64,000 nucleotides of DNA from Neobacillus cucumis (GTDB taxonomy: Bacteria; Bacillota; Bacilli; Bacillales_B; DSM-18226), in NCBI RefSeq assembly GCF_023715505.1, contig NZ_JAMBOH010000029.1:1-64000 (forward strand). Reading direction: 5' to 3'. The notes beneath the pieces are model-generated. The model did no database searches. It was not told the origin of the DNA and saw nothing but the letters and a program-made list of their open reading frames with translations. The position numbers and the translations under genes were made by a program. Numbering within the stretch: position 1 is the first letter of the stretch; each line of letters opens with the position of its first letter. Of this stretch, positions 1-8,287 are shown one piece after another.

Positions 1-113
1 CTCACCCGTCCGCCGCTAATCAACAGGAGCAAGCTCCTATTGATTCGCTCGACTTGCATGTATTAGGCACGCCGCCAGCGTTCGTCCTGAGCCAGGATCA
101 AACTCTCCATGAA
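1..113 (-). rRNA. 16S ribosomal RNA, 5' end only
   Basis: The minus strand carries the universal start of bacterial 16S rRNA (GAGTTTGATCCTGGCTCAG near 88-106) followed by the conserved stretch that leads to AATACATGCAAGTCGAGCG. The gene runs off the left edge, so only about 113 bases are present. The mature 5' end near 113 was placed by analogy with E. coli. Upstream (114-214) is the usual Bacillus leader with TTCTTTGAAAACT, a boxA-like antitermination element. Transcription comes from the tRNA cluster to its right. Confidence 0.97.
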
Positions 114-214
114 AGTTGATTAGCTCATTTTGTTACGTTGGCTTAGTTTCTATAATAGAAACTAATATTATTGTTTGTTGACGTTTTTGTTTGTTTAGTT
201 TTCAAAGAACAATT

Positions 215-288
215 TGGAGCGGGTGATGGGAATCGAACCCACTACATCAGCTTGGAAGGCTGAGGTTTTACCAGTAAACTACACCCGC
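215..288 (-). tRNA. tRNA-Gly (anticodon TCC)
   Basis: The minus strand folds as a cloverleaf: acceptor GCGGGTG/CACCCGC, T-arm GGTTCGATTCC and anticodon loop with TCC. The 3' CCA is encoded (215-217). It is the last tRNA before the 16S gene. Confidence 0.96.
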
Positions 289-303
289 ATATAAAAATGT
301 AAA

Positions 304-380
304 TGGTCGGGAAGACAGGATTCGAACCTGCGACCCCTTGGTCCCAAACCAAGTGCTCTACCAAGCTGAGCTACTTCCCG
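304..380 (-). tRNA. tRNA-Pro (anticodon TGG)
   Basis: Acceptor CGGGAAG/CTTCCCG, T-loop TTCGAAT and anticodon TGG are visible on the minus strand. CCA is encoded at 304-306. Confidence 0.96.
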
Positions 381-386
381 TTAAAA

Positions 387-463
387 TGGTGCGCCCTGAG
401 AGATTCGAACTCCCGACCTTTTGATTCGTAGTCAAACACTCTATCCAGCTGAGCTAAGGGCGC
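387..463 (-). tRNA. tRNA-Arg (anticodon ACG)
   Basis: Acceptor GCGCCCT/AGGGCGC pairs; the anticodon loop reads CTACGAA, giving ACG (wobble A expected to be read as inosine). CCA is encoded at 387-389. Confidence 0.96.
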
Positions 464-524
464 TTATTTTTAAAGCAACTTTTAAATTATATCAAATCAA
501 CTTCACTTCGTCAACAACTTTTTT

Positions 525-610
<86 letters not shown>

Positions 611-672
611 ATATGAATTAGTGACAAAATCAATGATAACATTATACTCTAATTAATTCAAGAGGTAATTTA

Positions 673-757
673 TGGTGCGGGTGAAGGGAGTCGAACCCCC
701 ACGCCTTGCGGCGCCAGATCCTAAGTCTGGTGCGTCTGCCAATTCCGCCACACCCGC
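673..757 (-). tRNA. tRNA-Leu (anticodon TAG)
   Basis: Class II tRNA with acceptor GCGGGTG/CACCCGC and anticodon loop CTTAGGA. CCA is encoded at 673-675. Confidence 0.95.
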
Positions 758-771
758 AAATGGTAATCGAA

Positions 772-847
772 TGGTGAGCCATGAAGGACTCGAACCTTCG
801 ACCCTCTGATTAAAAGTCAGATGCTCTACCAACTGAGCTAATGGCTC
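772..847 (-). tRNA. tRNA-Lys (anticodon TTT)
   Basis: Acceptor GAGCCAT/ATGGCTC, D-arm AGCTCAGTTGGTAGAGC and anticodon TTT are intact. CCA is encoded at 772-774. A damaged copy of its 5' half lies just upstream at 882-980. Confidence 0.96.
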
Positions 848-881
848 ATACTTAGATGATTCCCTAATCTTATATCAAGGT

Positions 882-980
882 AGTCAGATGCTCAAAAGAA
901 CTCACGTTCTTCCTCGCAGACTCGAAGCCGATTCACTGTAGCTTCGCTCGTTGCTCTACCAACTGAGCTAATAGCTCATA
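882..980 (-). pseudogene. Broken copy of the tRNA-Lys 5' half with a 63-bp insert
   Basis: On the minus strand, 957-980 repeats the start of tRNA-Lys (acceptor 5' strand, with one base changed, and D-arm), and 882-893 continues it up to the base before the anticodon. Between them sits a 63-bp insert (894-956). The bases tgctc occur on both sides of the insert (889-893 and 952-956), like a short target duplication. The insert contains two inverted repeats, aagaac/gttctt and cgaagc/gcttcg. There is no anticodon, T-arm or 3' acceptor strand, so it cannot be a working tRNA. Confidence 0.8.
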
Positions 981-995
981 CTTAATTTCAAAAAA

Positions 996-1070
996 TGGCT
1001 GGGCTAGCTGGATTTGAACCAACGCATGTCGCAGTCAAAGTGCGATGCCTTACCGCTTGGCTATAGCCCA
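996..1070 (-). tRNA. tRNA-Gln (anticodon TTG)
   Basis: Acceptor TGGGCTA/TAGCCCA and anticodon loop CTTTGAC. CCA is encoded at 996-998. Confidence 0.96.
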
Positions 1071-1134
1071 GTGATACATAATCATTTAAAGATAAAGAAA
1101 CAGGAAATGAATCAATTTCACTCCCCATCCCTGA

Positions 1135-1206
1135 TGACCCCTACGGGATTCGAACCCGTGTTACCGCCGTGAAAGGGCGGTGTCTTAACCGCTTGACCAA
1201 GGGGCC
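1135..1206 (-). tRNA. tRNA-Glu (anticodon TTC)
   Basis: Acceptor GGCCCCT/AGGGGTC, anticodon loop CTTTCAC. It differs from its neighbours in that the 3' CCA is not encoded: the following bases read TCA, so the CCA must be added by the nucleotidyltransferase. Confidence 0.95.
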
Positions 1207-1217
1207 GAAATAATATA

Positions 1218-1308
1218 TGGCGGAGAAGGAGGGATTTGAACCCTCGCGCCGGTTACCCGACCTACACCCTTAGCAGGGGCGCCTCTTCAGCCACTTGAGT
1301 ACTTCCCC
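1218..1308 (-). tRNA. tRNA-Ser (anticodon GCT)
   Basis: Class II tRNA with a long variable arm, acceptor GGGGAAG/CTTCTCC and anticodon loop CTGCTAA. CCA is encoded at 1218-1220. Confidence 0.95.
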
Positions 1309-1315
1309 ATATAAA

Positions 1316-1390
1316 TGGCTCCGCAGGTAGGACTCGAACCTACGACCGATCGGTTAACAGCCGATAGCTCTACCACTGAGCTACTGCGGA
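1316..1390 (-). tRNA. tRNA-Asn (anticodon GTT)
   Basis: Acceptor TCCGCAG, anticodon loop CTGTTAA. CCA is encoded at 1316-1318. It is the first gene of the tRNA-rRNA transcript. Confidence 0.96.
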
Positions 1391-1438
1391 ATAATCAATA
1401 TTTCTTTCAATAAGGCGTTTGCCCTATCGACTCTTTAC

Positions 1439-1467
1439 ATTATAAAGACCGATAACTATAAAGTCAA
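1439..1467 (-). promoter_or_regulatory. Sigma-A promoter of the tRNA-rRNA operon
   Basis: On the minus strand TTGACT (1462-1467) and TATAAT (1439-1444) are separated by 17 bases, about 50 bases upstream of tRNA-Asn. A near-consensus promoter fits a stable-RNA operon. Confidence 0.8.
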
Positions 1468-1508
1468 CATTATTTTTACATAAAAATTATTACCAAGATG
1501 ACAGAGAA

Positions 1509-1979
1509 TTATAACTCCATCTCTTTAACTTTTAACAATTTGCCTCTACACTTACCACACACATATTTCGAAGTGTTAATACTTCTTTTTCTCTGATAAG
1601 TTTGCTTACAGCTTGTGCATTGATAAAAAAGTATTTTTTTCGCTGTTCGCTTTACATTTCTTTCAGGCAGTTGGCTGCAGAAGCGGGGTGCGTCTACCTG
1701 CTTTAATAAAATCTTAAAATCTTGGTCCTTGTGCTGATATCCCCTGCCTTCAAGATGAAGGTGATAGTGGCATAGCTCGTGCTTAATAATGCCGATTAAC
1801 TCTTTCTCCCCCAGCTGTTCTAAATACTTTTTATTGATATCAATATTATGGGTGTTTAAAAGATATCTCCCTCCTGTTGACCGTAATCTCGGATTAAACA
1901 ACGCTGTATGTTTAAACGGCTTACCAAAGTATTCAAGAGATATCTTTTCAACTAATAATTGAAGTTCTTTTTGCTCCAT
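1509..1979 (-). CDS. ydcK: SprT-like metalloprotease family protein
   Basis: The protein (156 residues) belongs to the SprT family and matches the expected size of B. subtilis YdcK. It has the zinc-protease motif HELCH (HExxH) in the first half, followed by HLH, and a C-terminal zinc ribbon with two CxxC pairs (CTSC and CGKC). A longer reading frame starts ten codons upstream, but the ATG at 1977-1979 begins the conserved MEQKEL segment and has GGGGAA upstream. SprT-like proteins are thought to bind or process DNA-linked proteins; the role of the Bacillus protein is not settled. It lies between the tRNA cluster and cmpA, as in B. subtilis. Confidence 0.9.
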   Translation of the reverse strand: MEQKELQLLVEKISLEYFGKPFKHTALFNPRLRSTGGRYLLNTHNIDINKKYLEQLGEKELIGIIKHELCHYHLHLEGRGYQHKDQDFKILLKQVDAPRFCSQLPERNVKRTAKKILFYQCTSCKQTYQRKRSINTSKYVCGKCRGKLLKVKEMEL

Positions 1980-2078
1980 TTTTACAGTTCCCCACTTTCT
2001 AGCGAACATGACAACCTATTATAGCATATATTGTATATACCCTTAATTAATGATGTACTTTTCGGGAGGTTTTACACT

Positions 2079-2192
2079 ATGCCAACTTGGTTGCAAAACC
2101 AAATGAAAAGGGCTTTCTATGAGAAGGACCGCTATCAGATTAAACTGCTAAACCAGTGCTGGTTTTTTTACAGAAAAAAACACTGCTCCTAA
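2079..2192 (+). CDS. cmpA: Cortex morphogenetic protein CmpA
   Basis: This is a 37-codon gene. The translation begins MPTWLQNQMKRAFYEKD and ends in CWFFYRKKHCS, which I recognise as CmpA, the small sporulation protein that works with ClpXP to remove coat protein SpoIVA when spore envelope assembly fails (known from B. subtilis). GGGAGGT lies eight bases before the ATG. A hairpin that overlaps the stop codon probably ends transcription. The gene lies on the strand opposite its neighbours, between sprT and tex, which is the B. subtilis position. Confidence 0.93.
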   Translation: MPTWLQNQMKRAFYEKDRYQIKLLNQCWFFYRKKHCS

Positions 2193-2204
2193 AAGCAGTG
2201 TTCC
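2179..2204 (+). terminator. Terminator overlapping the end of cmpA
   Basis: AACACTGCT and AGCAGTGTT form a nine-pair stem around a six-base loop that contains the cmpA stop codon. The T-rich run after it is weak (TCCTCTATTT). Confidence 0.6.
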
Positions 2205-2213
2205 TCTATTTAC

Positions 2214-2254
2214 AGCACCTATAGCCCCCGACCCTCTTTCTGACTATAGGTGCT
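2214..2254 (-). terminator. Terminator downstream of tex
   Basis: AGCACCTATAG and CTATAGGTGCT form an 11-pair stem immediately after the tex stop codon, on the minus strand. Confidence 0.65.
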
Positions 2255-2263
2255 TCTATTATT

Positions 2264-4435
2264 TTAGGAAGGCGGCAGCATAGTTAAGGCAACACGGCCC
2301 TTTTTCATATCTACAGAGTCCACCCAAACCGTAACGACATCACCTACTGAAACAATGTCCAAAGGATGTTTGACAAAACGATTGCTGAGCTTAGATATAT
2401 GAACAAGCCCATCCTGTTTGACACCGATATCTACAAACGCACCGAAGTCCACAACATTCCGGACGGTTCCTTGAAGTTCCATTCCTGCTTTTAAATCTTC
2501 TAGCTTTAAGACATCTTTTTTCAGGAGCGGACGAGGCAGGTCATCACGCGGATCTCGTTCCGGTCTTACTAAGGCATCAATAATATCCTTTAAGGTTAAC
2601 TCACCTACGGATAATTCTTCAGAAACTGCTTTTAAATCAAGTCCATTTAGTGCCGTCTTTAACTCTTCTGAACCTAAGTCATTTGCAGTAAAACCTAGAC
2701 TTGTTAATAACTTTTTAACCTCATCATAGTTTTCAGGATGAATTCCGGTCCGGTCAAGTGGCTGTTTACCGTCGAGCACACGCAGGAAACCGATGGCTTG
2801 TTCATAGGTTTTTGCCCCTAAACGCGGTACCTTCTTTAATTGCACCCGGCTTGTAAATTTCCCTTCCTCCTCGCGCTTTTTAACAATATTATTGGCAGCG
2901 GTTTTGTTTAATCCTGCCACATACTGTAGTAACGAAGAAGACGCGGTATTCACATTCACACCGACCTGGTTAACGGCGGTTTCTACCACAAAATGCAGCG
3001 ATTCGGAAAGGCGTTTCTGGGCAACATCATGCTGATACTGACCAACCCCCACTGATTTTGGGTCAATTTTCACCAATTCTGCTAATGGATCCTGCAGGCG
3101 TCGCGCAATCGAGACAGCACTTCTTTCTTCAACCTGAAAATTCGGAAACTCTTCTCTAGCAAGGTCGGAAGCAGAATAGACACTTGCACCTGCCTCGTTG
3201 ACGATAAGATAGAAGATCTCTTCATCCATCTCTTTTAAAATATCAGCGACAAACTGTTCTGTCTCCCTTGATGCAGTACCGTTGCCAATAGCAGCCATTT
3301 CTACTTTATACTCACGGAGAATGTTAATAAACTTTTCACGTGCTTCTTTTGTTTTTGAAACAGGCGGATGTGGATAAATCACATCAATCTTTAACACCTT
3401 TCCCGTTTCGTCGACAACCGCTAATTTACAGCCTGTCCGGTAAGCCGGGTCGACACCAATGACCACTTTGCCCTTTAAAGGGGGCTGCAGCAGCAAATTA
3501 CGAAGATTTTCCGAAAAAATATGTATAGCTTGCTCTTCCGCCTTTTCCGTTAACTCGGCACGGATTTCCCTTTCGATGGATGGCTGAATTAATCTTTTAT
3601 AACCATCCTCTATCGCTTCTTGTACGATCGGAGCGGCAGGCGAATGCTGGACACGGATCCACTTTCTTGATAAATAAGCCGTAATCATATCTGCATTCAT
3701 CTTAATTGAAACACGTAAAATGTCCTCCTTTTCACCGCGGTTTAAAGCGAGAATTCGGTGTGGGACAATTTTATTAACCGGCTCTTCATATTCATAGTAC
3801 ATTTCATAGACATTCTTTTCGTCTTTTTCTGCTTCTTTTACAACAGATGCAACCGTGCCGGATTTAAACGTTTCTTTACGAATCCATTTACGTCCTTCAG
3901 CATCATCAGAAACCATTTCTGCAATAATATCCTTGGCGCCTGCAATCGCGTCTTCAATCGTAAGAACTTGTTTTTCCTCCGATAGAAACTCTTTTGCTTT
4001 TTGCTCGATGGTGTCTTTAGGAAACGTCATCAGCCACTCTGCAAATGGTTCTAATCCTTTTTCTTTAGCCACAGTCGCTTTTGTTCTTCGTTTTTGTTTA
4101 TAAGGTCTGTATAAATCTTCTACTTCTTGAAGCTTCTCAGCCTTTGTAATGTCTCTGCTTAATTCATCGGTTAATTTCCCTTGTTCTTCGATAATTCGCA
4201 AGACTTCTTCTTTTCTTTGCTCAAGGTTTTGAATGTACTGCCAGCGTTCTAAGATCGTCCGGATCTGCACCTCGTCTAGGGCCCCGGTCATTTCTTTTCT
4301 GTAACGGGCAATAAACGGTACCGTGTTTCCTTCATCAAGCAAGGAAATAACACTTTTTACTTGTTTATAGGATATAGTCAGCTCAGCTGCAATTTTACTT
4401 AAGAGCTGATTATCTTTTACAGCTGTATCGTTCAC
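2264..4435 (-). CDS. tex: Tex family RNA-binding transcription accessory protein
   Basis: The protein has the standard Tex layout: N-terminal helical Tex_N region, YqgF/RNase H-like fold near 320-450 (GVDPAYRTGCKLAVVD), helix-hairpin-helix repeats near 490-560 and a C-terminal S1 RNA-binding domain (VDFGAFVDIGVKQDGLVH). Its 723 residues match B. subtilis YdcI/Tex. An ATG at 4450 is open, but it overlaps the ribosome site GGAGG; the GTG at 4433-4435 is eight bases after GGAGG and is the better start. Tex binds RNA and influences transcription and RNA turnover; the exact function is uncertain. It is monocistronic here, with terminators on both sides. Confidence 0.95.
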   Translation of the reverse strand: MNDTAVKDNQLLSKIAAELTISYKQVKSVISLLDEGNTVPFIARYRKEMTGALDEVQIRTILERWQYIQNLEQRKEEVLRIIEEQGKLTDELSRDITKAEKLQEVEDLYRPYKQKRRTKATVAKEKGLEPFAEWLMTFPKDTIEQKAKEFLSEEKQVLTIEDAIAGAKDIIAEMVSDDAEGRKWIRKETFKSGTVASVVKEAEKDEKNVYEMYYEYEEPVNKIVPHRILALNRGEKEDILRVSIKMNADMITAYLSRKWIRVQHSPAAPIVQEAIEDGYKRLIQPSIEREIRAELTEKAEEQAIHIFSENLRNLLLQPPLKGKVVIGVDPAYRTGCKLAVVDETGKVLKIDVIYPHPPVSKTKEAREKFINILREYKVEMAAIGNGTASRETEQFVADILKEMDEEIFYLIVNEAGASVYSASDLAREEFPNFQVEERSAVSIARRLQDPLAELVKIDPKSVGVGQYQHDVAQKRLSESLHFVVETAVNQVGVNVNTASSSLLQYVAGLNKTAANNIVKKREEEGKFTSRVQLKKVPRLGAKTYEQAIGFLRVLDGKQPLDRTGIHPENYDEVKKLLTSLGFTANDLGSEELKTALNGLDLKAVSEELSVGELTLKDIIDALVRPERDPRDDLPRPLLKKDVLKLEDLKAGMELQGTVRNVVDFGAFVDIGVKQDGLVHISKLSNRFVKHPLDIVSVGDVVTVWVDSVDMKKGRVALTMLPPS

Positions 4436-4696
4436 GCAACAATCCTCCATTTCTTTTTCAATTTATTGTATCAAATTAGAGCAATGGTTTCATCAAAGGC
4501 CCCTGCCACCTTTTGACAAGCCTCTTTTCGTAAACTTTGTTGCTCCTGCACCTTGAATTAGGGTCATTTACTAAGTTTCTGGCAATTTCCGCGAATATTC
4601 TTACGGAAAAACGCAACGAAATACCTAGTTATACAGGTTGATGAACGTATACGAAAAACAACAATCTATGCGAAAATAGCCTTTGACATAAAGAAA

Positions 4697-4718
4697 AGCA
4701 AGCTAGGATCAGCTTGCT
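4697..4718. terminator. Hairpin between tex and ndoA
   Basis: AGCAAGCT and AGCTTGCT form an eight-pair stem with a six-base loop. It lacks a long T-run on either side, so its terminator role is uncertain. Confidence 0.45.
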
Positions 4719-4751
4719 CATAGGCAGAAAAAACAGAGGCAGGTTATGTAT

Positions 4752-4777
4752 GAAAAAACGCTCTTTTAAAAGAGCGT
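4752..4777 (-). terminator. Terminator of the ndoAI-ndoA transcript
   Basis: ACGCTCTTTT and AAAAGAGCGT form a perfect 20-base palindrome followed on the minus strand by TTTTTT, just after the ndoA stop codon. Confidence 0.8.
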
Positions 4778-4785
4778 ACTTTAAA

Positions 4786-5136
4786 CTAAAATTCGATGAG
4801 ACCTAAACTTACCTGTAAGGCTTCATCCACTTTCTCCATCATTTCGTCATCGAGATGGGTGATTTTATCGGTTAACCGCTGCTTATCAATTGTACGAATT
4901 TGCTCTAGCAGAATGACCGAGTCACGTTCAAATCCGTAGCGCTTCGCATCAATTTCGACATGAGTAGGAAGCTTAGCTTTTTGAATTTGAGCTGTAATCG
5001 CTGCAACAATCACTGTGGGACTAAACCGATTCCCGATGTCGTTTTGGATGACAAGTACTGGTCGGACGCCGCCTTGTTCAGAACCAACAACTGGGGATAG
5101 GTCCGCAAAATAAACGTCACCACGCTTGACAATCAA
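4786..5136 (-). CDS. ndoA: Type II toxin EndoA (MazF-type mRNA interferase)
   Basis: The 116-residue length equals B. subtilis NdoA. The sequence begins with the MazF/PemK core ([20 protein letters not shown], then [12 protein letters not shown]). EndoA cleaves mRNA at UACAU sites in B. subtilis and is held inactive by the antitoxin encoded four bases upstream. The pair is cotranscribed and ends at the terminator at 4752-4777. The alr-ndoAI-ndoA order is typical of Bacillus, but the sigB cluster that normally follows is missing. Confidence 0.97.
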   Translation of the reverse strand: MIVKRGDVYFADLSPVVGSEQGGVRPVLVIQNDIGNRFSPTVIVAAITAQIQKAKLPTHVEIDAKRYGFERDSVILLEQIRTIDKQRLTDKITHLDDEMMEKVDEALQVSLGLIEF

Positions 5137-5140
5137 AGGA

Positions 5141-5422
5141 TTATCCTCCGCTTACAAGACGTTCAACTGTGTGTTCTGCCTCATATTCTGCTAAAAATGC
5201 TTCTGATGCAATTCTAAGATTGATTTTTGCCATTTCCATGTATCCACGTCGCATCGACTCGCGAATTTGTCTCTTTTTCCGTTCACGTAAATACATTTTT
5301 GTTGCTTGGTAAATAAATTCACTGCGGTTCACATTTTCTTGCTTAACGAAACCATCTAACTCTGTTAAAAGATGTTGCGGTAACTTCACTAAGATTTCCG
5401 TAGTTGCGCCAGTTTCAGACAC
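5141..5422 (-). CDS. ndoAI: Antitoxin EndoAI (ribbon-helix-helix)
   Basis: The protein has an N-terminal ribbon-helix-helix segment ([15 protein letters not shown], then [14 protein letters not shown]) that should bind the operon promoter, and a C-terminal toxin-binding tail ending TVERLVSGG. That ending is the same as in B. subtilis NdoAI. An ATG at 5428 is only two bases from GGAGGT, whereas the GTG at 5420-5422 is nine bases from GGAGG and gives 93 residues, the B. subtilis length, so I use GTG. It is expected to repress its own promoter together with the toxin. Confidence 0.94.
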   Translation of the reverse strand: MSETGATTEILVKLPQHLLTELDGFVKQENVNRSEFIYQATKMYLRERKKRQIRESMRRGYMEMAKINLRIASEAFLAEYEAEHTVERLVSGG

Positions 5423-5688
5423 AAACATACACCTCCACCATCACTACACACCATTTTTATCTAACCAGAATTTCATTCTGATGCTTAAATTTAACTGCGC
5501 TTCTGTCTGCGCCCCTTCGCGGTAAGTCATCAGCGAGTTTTAAATTTAATATCTGTACCATATTCAATAATAACACTAATCAAGCCCAATTCATAGACTA
5601 AATATAATTCTACTGTATTATAAGCCAATAAAAGATGCTTTTATGCACAATTTACCGCAATATCATAAATATGTTTAAATTTCTGTAT

Positions 5689-6861
5689 TTAAGCCTGTGA
5701 CTTATTAAGCAAGCCATTTTTTATATCGACAATTTTGCCATTCTTTTTATAAAGCCGCGGCACACGATTGGTTATAATACATGGGACTTCATAATTAATG
5801 GTTTCAAGCTTTGCAGCAATCTCATTTATAGAAATGAATTGCTGACCCTGCCGGCCAATTAGTGTGACATTTGTTCCAACAGGCAAATTAGCAGGTAGAC
5901 GAACCATACACTGGTCCATGCAAATTCTCCCGACAATTGGGGAACGCTTTCCGTCCACTAACACTTCCTGCCCTTGCAGCCTGCGAATCCACCCATCAGC
6001 ATAACCAATTGGGATAGTACCAATCCACTCATCTTCCTTACTTTCGTAAGTCGCCCCATAGCTGATCTTATCCCCTTTTTTAACCTGCTTCACATGGACA
6101 AGCTTCGTTTGCAGTGAAAAGGCCTCTTTCAATGGGAATGGAATCTCTTTTTCCATTTGAAGAGAGGGTGTGAGACCATACATGGCGATTCCAAGCCGGA
6201 CTGCATTAAAATAGGCATTAGGAAATCTGATTGCTGCCGCACTATTGCTGGAATGAATATACTTCGGCCGCTTTGTTAATACCTTTAACAAATCTTCAAA
6301 TAACGCTAATTGCTGCTGAAAATAACGGTTATCCAAGTCATCTGCTGTGGCAAAATGAGTAAAGATTCCTTCAAAATGAAATCGTTTATCCCCTAAAATC
6401 AATTGTTCTACGGTTGATAACTCTTCACGACTGCGGACGCCGATTCTTCCCATTCCCGTATCCACTTTGATATGCAGAGAAACCTTGTCACCAACAGACA
6501 AATGTTTTTGTGCCTCCTGAAGCCACGCCTGTTGAAAAACGGTAAGGGATATATCATACTTGGCTGCCACTTGAACATTTTCAGGCCGAGTTGCTCCTAA
6601 AACCAAAATGGGGGCATGAATTCCTTTATGTCTAAGTGCAACCGCTTCATCCAGTATAGCCACAGCAAGAAAGCTTGCTCCCGCTGAAAGGGCTGTTTTG
6701 GCTGCTTGAACATCACCATGACCATAGGCATTGGCCTTTACCACCGCAATAATTTCCACTTGACCTGGTAAATGTTTTTTTACAGAAGATACATTTTCAG
6801 CGATACAATCCAAATCAATTTCTGCCCATGTATCTCGATAAAAATAGACTTGCTCTTCCAT
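5689..6861 (-). CDS. alr: Alanine racemase
   Basis: This PLP enzyme interconverts L- and D-alanine for peptidoglycan. The PLP-binding lysine is K42 in [10 protein letters not shown]. The TIM-barrel region contains [12 protein letters not shown], and the C-terminal domain supplies the second catalytic tyrosine in ISYGATYE. The length (390) is normal. The start ATG follows AGGAAGTGG. It lies between ydcC and ndoAI as in B. subtilis, in the same direction. A separate operon at 11.6-17.1 kb also appears to handle D-amino acids. Confidence 0.97.
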   Translation of the reverse strand: MEEQVYFYRDTWAEIDLDCIAENVSSVKKHLPGQVEIIAVVKANAYGHGDVQAAKTALSAGASFLAVAILDEAVALRHKGIHAPILVLGATRPENVQVAAKYDISLTVFQQAWLQEAQKHLSVGDKVSLHIKVDTGMGRIGVRSREELSTVEQLILGDKRFHFEGIFTHFATADDLDNRYFQQQLALFEDLLKVLTKRPKYIHSSNSAAAIRFPNAYFNAVRLGIAMYGLTPSLQMEKEIPFPLKEAFSLQTKLVHVKQVKKGDKISYGATYESKEDEWIGTIPIGYADGWIRRLQGQEVLVDGKRSPIVGRICMDQCMVRLPANLPVGTNVTLIGRQGQQFISINEIAAKLETINYEVPCIITNRVPRLYKKNGKIVDIKNGLLNKSQA

Positions 6862-6980
6862 CTGTCCACTTCCTAGTTAAAATGCATTTTTTTATTTTAC
6901 CACAAAATTGGATTATGATAATTTATTTTAAGCGGGTGTCCGCTTTTTTGTTCAAAAATATCATACTACTTATAAACGCC

Positions 6981-7006
6981 AAAAAACAGGCACAAGGCCT
7001 GTTTTT
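6981..7006 (-). terminator. Terminator downstream of the ydcC-like gene
   Basis: AAACAGGC and GCCTGTTT flank a short loop. T-runs occur on both sides, so it can work in both directions; it follows the lipoprotein gene on the minus strand. Confidence 0.75.
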
Positions 7007-7015
7007 CATTGATTA

Positions 7016-8035
7016 TTATTTTACGGAGTCACCTTGAACAGATTTCGCTATTTCAACCATCTCGTCCCTAGTCAGGTTTTTGGATGCGATCATATAATCA
7101 ACACCGCCTTGTGACCATGAAAGCGAATGATCCGACAGCGCCCCAATTGTTGCACCTAAATCAACAATATCACCTTCCATTAGCGTCGGATTAGCGGAGG
7201 CAACCTTTGTCGATACTTTTTCCTGTACAAGTGTATAGGATTTTTTTCCATCATAGGTAAGGACAACCCGCTTACCATCCTCAATTTTGACTGTTTTTTC
7301 TTCAAGTAACTTAGTGCCTGTTAATTCAAATGTTGGATACTTAATCGTAAATGACTGATCTTTATCTTTGCCGTTTGCCATTGCTGGTAAATTCAATTGT
7401 GCCCGTGTCATATTCTTTTTCATATCGAAATCGTCCTTGTCAAAATCAGCGTTAAATTTCACCTTTGAAAACTCCACCGTTACAAGAGGATTCCGGTCAG
7501 GGTCCATTACTTTGACTACAGCAGGTGATAAATCACTTTTATTCAGCTTAATCTCCTGATATGGAAGCATACTATTATTTTGATAACGTGTCTTTGTTTC
7601 AAAGATATAAAAGTCCTTTGTGGAAGAAAATTTAGCTTCTTTATCCGCTACAATATCCTTTATTAAAGATTCATACAAATAAGCTTGGCTGCTATTTTGC
7701 GGCCAATCACTTTGGAATCGGAAGCTTTTATTCAATGCAGGTGTAAGAACAAATACACCTTCTTTATTTCTTAAGATCATTTGACTTTGGTCTTTCTCAG
7801 CATTTTTTAAATTAACGCGATAGAAGGTAGGATCTTTATGCCAGATTTCTACATTATAAATCTGCGAATCCGTGCCCATTTTCAGCGTCATTTTCGCATT
7901 CACTTTATAGCTGGTTAAATCACTCTGCTTACCCTTTAGCTCCTTTACCACATCGTCTTGTGATTTTGATCCACAGGCAGCTAGCACGAACATGACCATT
8001 AGCCCTGTAATAAGCAGTAAAAACTTTTTCCTCAT
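7016..8035 (-). CDS. ydcC: LolA/YdcC-like outer-membrane-lipoprotein-sorting family lipoprotein
   Basis: The first residues form a signal peptide with a lipobox: charged MRKKF, a hydrophobic stretch, then LAACGS with the cysteine near residue 20. The mature part has the beta-rich fold pattern of the LolA/RseB superfamily found in YdcC. Gram-positive members are membrane-anchored lipoproteins of unclear function. A longer frame begins at 8059 but lacks a ribosome site; the ATG at 8033-8035 follows AAGGGG at eight bases. The gene stands between acpS and alr, as in B. subtilis. Confidence 0.88.
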   Translation of the reverse strand: MRKKFLLLITGLMVMFVLAACGSKSQDDVVKELKGKQSDLTSYKVNAKMTLKMGTDSQIYNVEIWHKDPTFYRVNLKNAEKDQSQMILRNKEGVFVLTPALNKSFRFQSDWPQNSSQAYLYESLIKDIVADKEAKFSSTKDFYIFETKTRYQNNSMLPYQEIKLNKSDLSPAVVKVMDPDRNPLVTVEFSKVKFNADFDKDDFDMKKNMTRAQLNLPAMANGKDKDQSFTIKYPTFELTGTKLLEEKTVKIEDGKRVVLTYDGKKSYTLVQEKVSTKVASANPTLMEGDIVDLGATIGALSDHSLSWSQGGVDYMIASKNLTRDEMVEIAKSVQGDSVK

Positions 8036-8189
8036 TCCTTCAACCCCTTCTTGTCTCATTTCATATGATTATCAAAGAAGAGAAAGGCAGGAATCAGGCA
8101 TATAAACCATAGCTGACCTTGTCTCTCCTATTTCCCTATGAATATATGAGACAACCATGGGGATTATTCTTACAAAGAGCAAAATTGAA

Positions 8190-8240
8190 GTCGCAGCGCC
8201 TTGACCAGGCCCCTGGGCCCTAGGCGCCGCAGCTAGATAG
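8190..8240. repeat. Short palindrome resembling the ends of the dispersed repeat
   Basis: The bases at 8195-8232 pair as AGCGCC...GGCGC and CAGGCCCCTGGGCCC. The order agcgccttg...cc...taggcgc...agct resembles the two end segments of the longer repeats at 30.9, 40.6 and 46.0 kb joined without the middle. It could be a reduced copy or an unrelated hairpin. Confidence 0.4.
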
Positions 8241-8287
8241 TGTTCAAGTCAAATATGGTTAATTATTCGAGCACTTGGTAATAACTT

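Larger units (their letters stand above)
4436..4785. other. Intergenic gap where B. subtilis has the sigB operon
   Basis: This 350-bp gap separates ndoA from tex. It has two hairpins (4697-4718 and 4758-4777) and no convincing open frame. In B. subtilis the rsbRA-rsbS-rsbT-rsbU-rsbV-rsbW-sigB-rsbX cluster and ydcF-H occupy this place. Confidence 0.6.

Noticed and set aside
3758..4103. Plus-strand frames opposite tex
   Set aside because: They have no ribosome site and lie entirely inside the conserved tex gene; their codon use is that of an antisense shadow.
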